A stretch of DNA of 64,000 bases from Clavelina lepadiformis (Eukaryota; Chordata; Ascidiacea; Aplousobranchia; Clavelinidae), in the NCBI RefSeq assembly GCF_947623445.1, contig NC_135247.1:6822501-6886500 (forward strand). Direction: 5' to 3'. Made by a program: the position numbers and the translations under genes. Every line of letters begins with the position of its first letter. Position 1 is the stretch's first letter. The notes under the pieces are model-generated. The model was not told where the DNA came from and did not search any database. It was given only the letters and a program-made list of their open reading frames with translations. Below, one piece after another: positions 42,701 through 53,843 of the stretch.

Positions 42701-43467
42701 TTAGTTTGGTAAAGTGTGCCATTGCGAAGCTACGTTTGTTACGAGAGTCTCTTTCCACGTTATGTGCCTACCGATTTTATTCGGGATCAGTGCTTATTTT
42801 ATACGAGGGCGACTATGTGTGTGACTATTCGGCTCCAAGCGGCGATGCTGGCATGAATGCAAAGCTTTCATCTAAGAAATCGCAGAACAACGGCCGCCTT
42901 GCCTCGTCGCATTTGACTAAAAACGAAACCCATCACCAACAGCAAATACATTTCAAGGCACGAGCGAAGAGTGACCGTCCGAACAGTTTACCGGTTGCTG
43001 TAGACAAGAAAGGTTCGAAGAGCGACGTTTCAAGCCCAGAATTTTACCACTCGATGGCTCGATTGGTGCGAAAAATTGACCAAATAACCAATCCAACCGA
43101 AACAATAAGTAGCAAGGCCATGAGAATGTGCAACGAGCAAATAACCTTTTCGGACCCGAATGAAGCAATTGACCATCCTGTCGTTAAAGGCAAGGAAAAG
43201 CGCCATGTTTTACAGAAAAATAGTGGAACTAGACGGCAAAAACTCTCCAAGTCTTGCAGTTCTTTACACAACCACCAAGCGCAAGATCGCTTTGATGATT
43301 TTGACCAAACAAAAGTCAAGGATTTTACCGAGCAACTGGACGTGCGTGTGATTGACTTCGCCCACTACTGCTTCCAGGACCAAGACGTTCATCCTGGTCC
43401 GGACGGAGGATTTCTTTTTGGTTTGGATAATGTCATTGATTTATTAAAAACAATGATAGAGAGGTGA
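39773..43467 (+). CDS. inositol hexakisphosphate kinase (IP6K), six coding exons, 618 aa
   Basis: IP6K phosphorylates inositol hexakisphosphate to the pyrophosphate 5-IP7, acting in cytoplasm and nucleus. Exons 39773-40070, 40206-40374, 41562-41790, 42089-42289, 42374-42498 and 42633-43467 join in phase. Blocks: an N-terminal FGHQVSGRAGILCY and TICKPYVSREL segment; NPWNSK; RFILLEN; the inositol-binding PxxxDxKxG motif as PCVLDLKMG (262-270); LSGMQ; SGSVLILYEG (391-400, the SLL motif); and the metal-binding IDFAH (581-585) followed by HPGPDGGFLFGL. All catalytic motifs are intact. It is about 180 residues longer than human IP6Ks, mainly because of a Ser/Lys/Asn/His-rich insert at about 406-575. 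Intron 2 holds a 639-bp hAT element. One IP6K gene is seen; assignment to vertebrate IP6K1, 2 or 3 is not attempted. Confidence 0.93.
40588..41226. mobile_element. non-autonomous hAT element in IP6K intron 2 (639 bp)
   Basis: Inverted ends CAGTGCTTCTCAAA and TTTGAGAACCACTG with a perfect 8-bp target duplication TGTTAGAG (40580-40587 and 41227-41234). GGGAGGAA-type words recur near both ends (40640-40680 and 41162-41205, same strand). No transposase domain; several random frames cross it. Confidence 0.92.
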
Positions 43468-46400
43468 AATGCGCGTTAAAAGTTTTTGAAAACTTCGTCT
43501 TTTAACCCACTTCCGTTTTACCACTGTATATATACAAAAGTATTGCAGTACTAATGATTGTTTTTTATGCCAGCAGCTGTTATGCTGCACAGTGTACAGT
43601 TTTATTATTTGTGTGCAGTAACAGAAAAAATAGATTTTCAAAGCTGAACTTGACAATTTTGATCGTATAAAAGTTTTTCCGCCTGTTTTGTTTATTTTCT
43701 GAATGCATATCGTAGTGATATTTTTGCATTGAGATCGTTCTACGAATACATTTTCATTGGAATCTGCTGGTTTCTGTCGTTTTGGTATTCTTACTCGTTT
43801 TGTATAGCTTATATACACATTTTCAAATGCTTTAGATCGCTGCTATATACTTGCGATTGTACATACAGTCGTCAAATTCTCTGTTACTAATTTACACTTT
43901 TAAAACAAACATTGTAACTGAACATGAATTCATTGCGCCTGCCGCTGATTCGTACGTTGACTTGTCAGTTGTGTATTTGTTGTATACAAGCTTCCCAGTA
44001 CCCAGTCTAGAAGTTAATTTACCTGGTGGTTTTGTTTACGTTTTTTCAATCAAGTCCCATCTGCTAAAACTGTATACATTAGTTAGCTGTTGGAAAGTAC
44101 CTGATACGTCATTAAAGAATATATTTGTGATCTAAACTGTAAACATACTCATATTATTTGTTAGTCATTGTTGTACACCCATTTTTGTATAAGAAATTTT
44201 GGGTTGCGTGAAACAAGTCGGTCTTAAGTCGATTCAATCTCTTTTGACAACCTCTGCAGTCAGACGGCACGATAACGATAAGAGATGTCGATTCATACGA
44301 ACAAATATGCCGTACTTGCATTGTGTTAGGGACGATTTATGGCGTAACGCAGTTTTAGCCTTACCGCCACAATATTAACTGTGGGGAACGTCATCTTAGA
44401 AGTGCCTGTAGCATGAAAATATAAAAATTTGCAGGAATTGTTTGGTTCATTAATGAAGGAGCCGTATATGCTGAAACTTTGCGATATCCTTGATTTTGTT
44501 GGAGACTTCCGTAATTGTTACAAAAAGTGTGTTAGAGCAATCAGGCCAACATGGCCGGTGTTGTTTTTCACTGCGGGGATTATCCTAGCAAATAGCAAGT
44601 TAAAAACTTGCAGGTCGCTTGTTTAGGTTAGCGCCCTAAATGGTCGGTGAAAATTGATGAAATTTGATTTTTTTGGCCCAAAATTGCCGTCTTGACTTTA
44701 ACATTCTATTGCAAGAGTTAGAGATATGTGATTTTAGTTGGATTTCATGAAATTATTGCTTAAGCCTTAAGGCATACTAAAGTGACATACAAAAGTTCAG
44801 GAAACCCCATGCGGTATTTTTCGGTTAATTGCATTTTTAGCAACTTCACTTTATAATAAATTAAACAAAAGTTAGGCCTTTTTACAAGCATATACGGCGC
44901 CTGAAGGAGTTTTTAAAGATGTCCGCAAAGTAACGAGCCGCTAAGAAACGCCAAAGCCACAAAAATGGCAAAGTGTTAAATTGTATCGTAACTTTGCAAG
45001 TTATGTGTTGTTTTCATGACTTAAGTGGAGGGTTTTCGACCGTGTTTTTATCGATTCCAGTCACGAAACAATAAACCAAACATCAAAACTAGCATTCAAA
45101 CATGCTTTTCTGTGATTGCTGTTGCACGATTCATATGATAATTTTGAAAACGGTTTCGCAGCATTTACAATTACACCACAGCTTTATAAACTTGTTTTTT
45201 TAGATAAAAACACATATTACTTTAAGTTAGATATAACAATTGCCAAGAAAACTGGCTCTTGGCAAGTTACAATGCGTAATTGCAAATGGTGATTTCCTCA
45301 ATTGGATTGTAGTTTTGTGAGTCAAATGTCCGTTTTTTTTTAATCACGTAACTTATACCATCTGTTATAAAATGGCCAAATGATTGGAAATTATTCTTTG
45401 TAAATTAAAAATCTGCAAACCAATTTGAAAAAGACATACGTGAGTAGACAAACATAAGTTACACAAATTACTGAACCAACATCATTCCTAAAAAAAGCAC
45501 TAAATGATTATACTTATCTAAACGTACAAATAAATCGCATAACGTCTCCATGAATTGCCAAGCATACATTGATCGTCAAACGTATTAATCAGTGTTTCTT
45601 AAAGTGGGGCTTGGCAAAATTTTAGTGAAGTGTGTGAATTCAAATTTATCGAAGAATTACGTAATCACTTTTTGCAACTTTTATTTTGAAATTGAGTGAC
45701 GATATAACTTTACGTGTTCAATAGCGTACACTAAGTAGGAAGGCCATACCCTACGCGTCATGAATCTAATTGTTTTAAATGCCCTCATGAACCAAATGTT
45801 TGGAGGCCATAGGCTTTTTGTATCTTTCATCCTTTTTGTTCATCGCATTCCCTAGACTACGACCACTTATCGGCTATCACATAATTGAAAAAAAGCGTAC
45901 AATTAGTGGGTATACGGTGTATCAAAACAAATAGCTATAGCTTTTGTATGTATAAATATGAGATGTAAATTTCATTTCGAGGCGTTCTAAAGCCGTTTTT
46001 GAGATATAAAAACCCGACGTTTTTCTATTTCGTGCATTTTGGCAAGGTGGGTAAATGTTGGAATTTCAGACTCAGTTTTTTAAATACTTTTGGCCGCCCC
46101 TTGACTTAAACGCAATCCTGATGAATACGCCACTGATGGCGGGGCGCGTACTTTTTTGTAAGTAAAAGTGGGGTTTGGGGCAAAAAATGTTGAGGGAGAC
46201 TGGAAAAGATGATTTGCCAAATGAACATGATTCGCTAAATATACATGATTCGGCAAATGTATGGGATTCGGTAAATGTATACATGATAAAATGTACTGTA
46301 CCTGATTTGTTAGGAAGTGAAAACTGTACAAAGATATGATTAACGTCATAATATCATTTCTGTATTTACGAAAACTGAAGGAATTGACAGAGAGGTTTTG

Positions 46401-46560
46401 TGTATACTTTTAGGGCAGAGCAGCTTGAAAAGTTACTGTTATGGTTGATTAGTTTAGCTTTTGCGAAATGCTTTACCATTAGGAGTACGCGTTGTCGTGT
46501 TTGCGATGATAAACGGAACCGTCTTTCATGTCACTTGTGGACATGGCCTGAAGTTAATGG
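43468..46560. other. intergenic 3' of IP6K
   Basis: The first part is probably the IP6K 3' untranslated region. No exon was recognised. It contains one copy of dispersed repeat family B and, near 45591, a CAGTGTTTCTTAAAGTG sequence like a hAT end whose partner was not found. Confidence 0.45.
44527..44870 (+). repeat. dispersed repeat family B, copy 1
   Basis: Shares ordered blocks with 59818-60090 in the same orientation: CAATCAG, TTGTTTTT, ATTCCTTAGCA-like words, GCAAGAGTTAGAGAT versus GCAAGAGATGTTAA, TTTCATGAAA, CCCAT.CGG and a CACTTTATA end. Divergence is high. Non-coding; class unknown. Confidence 0.5.
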
Positions 46561-47254
46561 TGTAGTGGCTTGGGAGCCACATCCAATACCATTATACCAA
46601 TTGTGGAAACATATGCGCCATTTAAACATTGTTCATTGGTAAACCTACAGCTAGCATTTAATATTTGCAATGCAGATGCAATTCGGCTGCAGTCACAACT
46701 TTACAAACTGCAATCGTTATGCAATATTTGGAAACTTGCACTAAATAACTTTATGTGAAAGCGCCGTTTAGTACGTTACCAGGTGATTTCATAACATCCG
46801 AGTTTTAACTGTAAATAATTCCCATTTGCCAACGCTTTGCTTTTATCGTTCACACATTCTGAAATATGCGTGTATTTTGTGTTGAATATTTCCGTTCACA
46901 AGCGCTCTACGCTGTTATAAGCTTAAACTTCTGTGCGTGTAGGCGCCCAGACAGAGAGATACCGAATCGTACGAACGTATTACGTGAGTCGTGTTAGAAT
47001 GTAATTTGTTAGACTTGTTTTAATTGGTGAATGCTAAGTTTGTGCTTGTGTCATAATAATCGGAACCTGTACAGTTCCTACAATAAAGGATTGTTTCTGA
47101 TAAACTGTATCTGTTAATCGTAATAGCTTTCGGCTAGTAACAGTAGTAACACGTTAAGGTTAGAGATTTCTAACCGCACGCAACCACGGAGTCAGATCAT
47201 TAATTCGGCAGGTAAACTAAGACCTAAAGGTTAAGATAAGCAGTAACCTCTGCA
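46561..47254 (+). mobile_element. solo LTR, copy B (694 bp)
   Basis: Begins TGTAGTGGCTTGGGAGCC and ends CCTCTGCA with a perfect 4-bp target duplication ATGG (46557-46560 and 47255-47258). It matches the inverted copy at 24765-25455 along its whole length with only a few differences, including a small length change near the GTGTAGGCGC block. AATAAA at 47082-47087 is the probable LTR polyadenylation signal. No internal retroelement sequence flanks it. Confidence 0.9.
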
Positions 47255-47256
47255 AT

Positions 47257-47542
47257 GGTGTAGCCAGAAAAAAATGGGGGGGCAGATATTTGATGAGTTC
47301 AAGGGAACTACAAAGTGTTTGTTTTAAGACACCGCCACCTGATGTAGAAGCCTATAGACACATAAATTGATAAGGGTTGATTAGTAGGCAAAGTAAGCTG
47401 CAAGCTTTTGCATAATTTTGCATAATTTTCTATAATTTATTCAAATTTTGTTATGTTTTCAACATAAGGCTCAACTTTGGAATCCAAACTTTGAAAATTG
47501 GGGGTGGGGGGCATGGCCCCTTTGGCCCCCCCTGGCTACGCC
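47257..47542. mobile_element. MITE-like element abutting the solo LTR (286 bp)
   Basis: Left end GGTGTAGCCAG and right end CTGGCTACGCC are inverted copies (10 of 11), with G-runs inside the left end and C-runs inside the right, as in common invertebrate elements ending GGCGTAGCCAGG. Its left terminus overlaps the LTR target duplication, so the LTR inserted at its edge. A target duplication for the MITE itself is not clear. Confidence 0.55.
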
Positions 47543-49134
47543 TATGCCTGAATTAACCTGTTAACTGACGAATACGAAATACGGACTGAAAGCTTGCCAA
47601 ACCAAGGAACAGTAATTTGGAGTTCTGCTTTGGCCTCTTAACATTGAACGCAAATCAGTTGACTAAACGAATATGGCTACAGGTTATTTCAAGTCAAAAG
47701 TAGCACTGATGTCACTTCCTGCTACTTTTAGCTTTAAAATAAAGAAACAGCGAATATTGAAAGTTTAAATTTAGGTATAAACTTTTAAATAAGCAGAAAA
47801 GTTTAAATATGAACTTTTAATTTGTGACCAACAACCATATTTATTTTAAATTATTGCAGCAGTCACTCTAGTGTCTAATCTAACAATCAAGGATCAATCA
47901 AACATGTACAGCTAAAATTAAATCATTAAAACATGTACATTTAATCATTAAAACATTTACAGCTAAAATAAATTCAAATGTGTACTTATTGATATCACCC
48001 ATATTTGCAGCTATAAAGCTAGTGAAACTTCTGCAAACTGAAAAGTGGAAAGCACGATGCATGGGATAAAAAGTAAGTCGAACAGTGTTGCGTTTTGCCA
48101 TAAATATTTGCTTACTGACATCTGCAGAAATATTTCACCGAAGCAAGGCCTTCATGACGGCAAGATGGAGCAAAACTACGCCACAAGCGTTTTTGTCTAA
48201 AGGTTGAAACCAAATGCATTGTGTATGTATGTGTACTACTGTGCGCGAAATACACGCGTGTGTGTACGGATAGGTGGAAGACTGGAAGTGCTTGTTTGCA
48301 GTATTGTCTGAACTCGAACGTTTACAGTAGGTTAGTTAAATTTTAACGTGACAGAAAAGAATCCTATATTTTTGGAAGTCGTTTAGTAAATTAAATTGTG
48401 TACTGTACATTGTACAGTAGTTTTTATACCGACGTAGAGCTGGTTACCTGTTTGCCTTTATTCATTCATTCATTAGGCTACTTATTTGTGAGAAAAATTG
48501 TTAGCTAGCTTCTTTTTTATAGAGTTCGTTTTTTTTATATAGATTTATTCGTTATAGGCTACTGATTGCAACAGTTTGTATTATACAGAGCTTATTGTTT
48601 AAAAATGAGTGTAATGGGCTTTGGATTGGAACCCTAAATTATCGCTCGAGGATTTAAAAGACTGAAGTACTAAAAGGTTATTATAAGACGGTAAGAGGAA
48701 TATGATACGAGGACTTTGTGCATAAGGATTCTCGCACCGTAGATATCTTTTTACAAGATATCTGGCAGAACCTCGGCTAACGACCACCCCGATAACTTTA
48801 CCATCCCGGTATCACGACCATGTAAAAGCGGTACGAAATGTCTTTCTATTGCAATGTTGCCTATTGTATTCTGTTTCACTAACACGACCAGTATCCAAGC
48901 TATAATCGCACTACGGCTTTCACGAAACAATTAGTTGAACCCCGCCTAACACGACCATTAGTCAATAGTTACGTAAAAATTCGCAAATGTTAAATTAGAA
49001 CTAATTAATTGCAGTACAGTATATAATAAATTAAAATAAAAATACTGTACACCATATTTCATAGAACTCTATATAAGGTTAGCTTTTCTTTTTTGGGCTA
49101 GATTTATTAGTCGAAGTGACTATATCACCGTATA
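47543..49134. other. intergenic, no gene recognised
   Basis: AT-rich, with partial internal repetition near 47880-47960 (AACATGTACA and ATCATTAAAACAT words). No exon, RNA or terminal structure was identified. Confidence 0.45.
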
Positions 49135-49268
49135 TAGATCACGCAGCCTGTTGTTAAAGATAGGCGGTTAGGTTAAAAGAATGGCTATGCAAAAAGTTGA
49201 TTTAAAGTTGACTATTGCCGGTTTTATTGGAGTTAGATTTAGAGTAGAAAGTAGATTTAGGTTAGCAA

Positions 49269-50582
49269 CACTAGAACGGCCGAGGTGTCGAAATCGACAC
49301 TTTTTGAATTTTGATGTATATTTTTTTTTAGTAAAAGCAGTTGCAACGATATAAAATTTTCAGTAGCTTCCTAACTTTCTTGAAAGAGTATGGATAAGTA
49401 ACATTTACCGAAATTTGATTTTCGATTTATTTTTTACAACCTGTTATACCTTCAACCGCCGAGGTGTCGAAATCGACACCAAGATGATTTTAGAGGTTCA
49501 GTAGACTACAAAATCTTTTTACTTCGCACGATTGCACTTGCAACTAACATATACTTGAGATTTGCCCAGTTTTTATCTTTTCAAGTGATTGTTTATCTCA
49601 TTTAGATACAGCTTTTACGGAGAGTTTATGACATCCTAAACGTGCTTTGTCCATGTACATTTACACAATACAAACTCGCTTTGCTTTGCAGCGAAGGCGA
49701 ACTGTAAAATGCACACGACAGTTTTTGTGCAACGTATGGAGTGTATGCAATACGCTATTAGCAGAGCTAGGCTATAAACTGTACAGTAGGCCAAAACAAA
49801 AGAAGGTAGGCGTGGACGTTTAATGACCAAACGGCGAGAAAATACACAACTCATGCAGCAAGTAGACGATGACCTTTGGCTGTTTGGACAAAACTACTGG
49901 ACATAGTAGAGCTAAATTCCTGGATTCTGCACAGCAAATGTTTCGGTAGCAAAATCGGCCGACGAAGCTTCATACTCCTGCTTACGGAGGGGTTGAGGGA
50001 TGCTTACGCGATGAAGCGGAAGCAGGTGGTCCAAAGAGAAGTGAACACAGCGCAGAGAAGACCATCTGGAAAGCGAAGGAAATGTGCGGAAGAAAGTCTT
50101 AAATTATATAGTTACAGTTTGAAGTCACTGCAGGAGGCCAACTTGCGGAGTGTGTGGTAACGGCGACTGGAAATTTACACAATGCAAAAACTGCCCGACG
50201 TAAATAGATCAACATGGGTCCTGCTGTAAACTCTAAAGACTTATCACATTGTGTGTGGGAAACATATGAGCTTTTTCTGCAATAGTTAGCGTTTTGTTAA
50301 GATACCTACCATCAGAATAATGATTGTTTATGTTTCAACTCATAAATATTGTTTTTTTTTTCGTTTCTTACAAATGTGTGCAACGTCATCAAAGGTCGAA
50401 TTGCTGTAGCTATGTTAGTTTTTGTTTCTACTGAACAAGCAAAATACATCCTAAATTCATTACGGAAGTATTTAGTTTTGAGTTTTTCGCTAAATTAAAT
50501 CAAAAAGTACATTTTTAAGGATGGTGTCGTTTTCGACACCACCGGCCGTTAGAGGTAAACTTGTTTTCCGGCCGTTCTAGTG
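49269..50582 (+). mobile_element. piggyBac-like transposon, inactive (1.31 kb)
   Basis: Inverted ends CACTAGAACGGCCG and CGGCCGTTCTAGTG. TTAA follows the right end (50583-50586), as expected for piggyBac targets; the matching left TTAA has mutated. Just inside the ends lie dyads GTGTCGA-AA-TCGACAC (49285-49300), repeated at 49464-49479, and GTGTCG-TTTT-CGACAC (50524-50539), candidate transposase-binding sites. A broken transposase remnant is internal. Confidence 0.82.
49850..50229 (+). pseudogene. piggyBac transposase C-terminal remnant, frameshifted
   Basis: The frame from about 49870 reads PLAVWTKLLDIVELNSWIL, matching the RRWP...F..LLDIA..NA.IL block near the end of piggyBac catalytic domains. 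A neighbouring frame (about 50130-50200) carries a Cys-rich tail CGVC...C..C (TCGVCGNGDWKFTQCKNC), typical of the C-terminal zinc-binding domain. The frame change and missing N-terminal catalytic part show it is dead. Confidence 0.72.
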
Positions 50583-51136
50583 TTAAGGTAACTATGTTAT
50601 AACTTATAACATTTAAGTTAGGTTAACAACAAACACTAAAAAGTAGCTTCGAACGCACGATTTTTTTCGGTGAAATAGCGGCGGCCATCATTCTTTCGTG
50701 CAAAACCTTTAAAGTTTTACACGTTCTTGCTCCCGTTATTGTAATAACATGTTTGACATATTTGATGCATGATATGTATGCTATAGCGTACTCTTCAGGC
50801 CTGCGAACTCGAACGATTTTCAAGTGAGTTCAAGTTCTGCATTTCAATTATTCGAGTTCAAGTTCGAGTTAGGCGGTACTATTAAGTTCGACTTCAAGTT
50901 TTTTTGATCGATTTTGGGAGTTTATTATAATTTCAAGCTACAAAACTAATGAAGTTTCTAGTGTAATGCGTATAACAAACCACCAAAGCACGGATACATA
51001 CCATATAAAATCTACTAGTAGAAGTAAAGTTGTACTCAACACATTTAAGTTGGTGATTTTTCACAAACCAAATGGCGTTGTTTATCTAAATATTCAAGAT
51101 ACAATAGAATATATTTAGAACGGCTTTGAACATATT

Positions 51137-51197
51137 CACTTTTAATGTCGGTTCGCCGATGAAGTGTGAATTCATAGGCGAACCGACATTATAAGTG
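51137..51197. repeat. 61-bp inverted repeat (hairpin)
   Basis: The 21-base arm 51137-51157 (contains AATGTCGGTTCGCC) and the arm 51177-51197 (contains GGCGAACCGACATT) are inverted copies at 20 of 21 positions, around a 19-base loop. It could be a tiny MITE or a structured RNA precursor. It touches the target duplication of the next element. Confidence 0.8.
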
Positions 51198-51203
51198 ATT
51201 ACT

Positions 51204-51869
51204 AGGGCAACCAAAAGTCAATATGGTCAATTTTTTTTACCTGCTCAGAATGCTATGAAACAAGCACAAAACAAATTTCAGCTTTGTACGACGTGTGGTA
51301 TAGAAGTTATTAGGTCAGATAAAGTCAAAATGTTACGTTAGGTCAAAATACGGTCAAATTGTTTCGTTAGGTCTTTTTTTTAGGTCAAAATCTATTAAAC
51401 TTGTAATTTTGTAACCATTTTGTAATATTATTCTTCCGTTTTTCTCTTTTCTTGTACCGCAAACAATTCCAGTCCCGCAAATTTTACTTAGAACCAAAGC
51501 CACAAAGAGAGGGAAGGCTTTTCAGCGCGTTTGGTGACGTCACGATGTGACGTCATTGCATTTGAAACTGCAAGTTGTCAATCTTAATACGCAGAAACGA
51601 AAAAAAAGTCAACACTAGAAAAGCATTTTGTCATTTTTAAATGCAGCTTTAGATTAGAAAGTTGCTGTAGACAGTGTAGAGACTGTCAGTATAGCGTTTT
51701 TCAAAATGAGGTCAAAATTTAAACTTTTTAGGTCAAAATAAGGTCAAAATGTAAACTTTTTAGGTCAAAATAAGGTCAAAATGTAGACTTTTTAGGTCAA
51801 AATGAGGTCAAAATTTGCAAATTTTAAGGTCAAAATTTAAAATTTTTAGGTCAAAAAACTGGTTGCCCT
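51204..51869. mobile_element. unclassified DNA transposon with 10-bp target duplication (666 bp)
   Basis: Ends AGGGCAACCA and TGGTTGCCCT are perfect inverted repeats, flanked by AGTGATTACT on both sides (51194-51203 and 51870-51879). The long duplication suggests a Mutator-like or related superfamily, or hAT if two bases match by chance. The right third is a tandem array of AGGTCAAAAT words. No transposase frame. Confidence 0.78.
51700..51860 (+). repeat. GGTCAAAAT minisatellite inside the element
   Basis: About five units of roughly 33 bases built from AGGTCAAAATRAGGTCAAAAT and TTTAAACTTTTT-type blocks, degenerating towards the right end. Single GGTCAAAAT words also occur at 51340-51390 in the same element. 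Confidence 0.8.
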
Positions 51870-51879
51870 AGTGATTACT

Positions 51880-53843
51880 AATAATGTCGAAAAACAAAAA
51901 ACAAGTTGGCTTTAAATCGAAGAGTAGTTGTCAGTAAATATACTGGCGAAAGGTTTGTACAAATATGTAGTGGTTAAGCAGTTATTGCCACGAATAAGTT
52001 CCAACAAAACGCAAATTCATTGCTTAATTATAATTATTTGAAGTTGGATGGCGGTTCTTGTTACGTCTCAATAACAAAAACGATAGGGACATTTCAGGTA
52101 TTTGCATCAACTACGAATAGAACGTTTCCTGTGACACACAAATAAAGAGTAATATACATAACTATAGCATACTTAAGTGTATAACGGGAACATTTTTCAA
52201 TAAATGAACCTAAACTAGCTTACTGTTGATGTATTTGTACTGAGTAATGTAGATGCTAAGCCAGCCTACATGCAGTCTTTGCTGTCGACTTCAGCCTAAC
52301 CCAATACTTACGGGAAACTGCGGTAAAAACAAGAATGCTTTACCAGTTTATGTGCTGTAATCTGTGACATTTCTATTCTGCAAACAAAACATTAATTACT
52401 ATTTATCACCTATCTATGGTGATGTATTCCATCCGAATAGTCTACCATATCCAATACAAACCCCAGCCATCTTGTTTTAAATGGTGTCGTCATAGTAGGC
52501 CAAATTTGAGATACAATTATGACAATAACTTCGAAACCACTCCATATTATTAAAAATCATTTCACCAGTATGTTTAATGACAACTATTCTTTGATTTAAG
52601 GCCAACGTACTTTTGGACTTTCCTTCACTTTAAGTTATGCACAACAGGATCGCGAAAGCACGTGCTAACTTCATGTTCTACTTATCGAGGTTCTACTGTG
52701 TATACAAGTTGTAATTGTAAGTATACTGTATCTAAAACACATGAGCATTTACGCACGTCCTGGGTGCAGACTCAAGCACGCATGAAGAAACAACGACATT
52801 AGCCGGTATAATTACATTGTTTTCAACTCAGTGTATATAACAGGGCGCACTTGGCATGGTGGTCAAAAATCACGATTTTAGATTTGTAGGAAAAGTTGTT
52901 CAAGACGTAGTTATTTACCCCAGATACATAGGGTGCCTGCCCAGCCGTCATATATTTTATACGTGACTAAACAGTCATACACAGTAAACGAAGGAATCAA
53001 ATATATGTCATGTAGCCTATTTGCATAAAATGTCATATATCCCAAGACACTTAAAGAGACAATAATTTGTGCGAAGAGGTTGTATTGTATTGTAGTTGTT
53101 TTTCCCCATTGACTGTGGGGAGCGAAAAGTATGATGGTAACCTCGTTATAGAATGGTCAAACAAGACGTATGCTAACAAAGAATCAACGGCAAAAAGCGG
53201 CAAACCCCTAGGACTTAAGACGTGCAATGTGTGAATTACAGTGTTGCTACAACGATGGAAGGTTAGCACGGCTACCAAACCCATAATTCGTTTATATTAA
53301 AATTAAACCAAGCTAAAGTAAACCGGAAAACACAAAAGTTATGAATATTAGTATAAAACATATCTTATAAGTCTATTCAACTTAACCAAAATGTTGTTTT
53401 GACCTTTTTAGTTAAGCCCAAAAGTTAGTATATTGATTGATACATTTACTGTAGGTATATGTAATTTTAAGTCGTGTAGTTCAAAAGAACGAATGTTGCC
53501 TCCGCTGGTTTGAAATTGCAAAACGGAGTGCAATTACAACTACCTTTATAATCTTATTTTTTGCAGCTTTTCTTAAAAAACAACTTTGCTATAGAATTAT
53601 AGGGGAAAAGTGTTCATAGTATTGGAATTACATTGGTATACTGACGGAGCAATTACGGCTCTCAAGCCATGGCAATTGTTTTCACACCATTTGGAGATGT
53701 GGTAGGCTATGTAATGCACAAAAATAAACAGATGTTCATAAGTTTTCTAGTAAAACAACGCATTATAGGCTATACGAAAAATAAACCAGCAGCGATATAA
53801 GCTAAAGTTACTTTTTAAAAAATAATTTTATTACTTTTATCAG
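51880..53843. other. intergenic upstream of the kynurenine formamidase exons
   Basis: No confident exon. The missing first exon of the formamidase gene may lie here; one candidate (ATG at 53669, GT donor after 53701, 11 codons in the right phase) is weak. A repeat segment at about 53160-53300 (AAAAAGCGGCAAA, GACGTGCAA, AACGATGGAAGGTTAGCAC) resembles 24351-24455. Confidence 0.4.

Larger units (their letters stand above)
49135..50679 (+). repeat. dispersed repeat family A, copy 3, split by piggyBac
   Basis: The left piece (49135-49268) carries TAGATCACGCAGCC, GTTAAAGATAGGCGGTTAGG and TTAGATTTAGA; the right piece (50583-50679) resumes with TTAAGGTAACTATG, AAGTTAGGTTAACAA and GGTGAAAT. Together they match the uninterrupted copy at 19631-19835, so the piggyBac element lies inside an older repeat. 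Confidence 0.7.
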
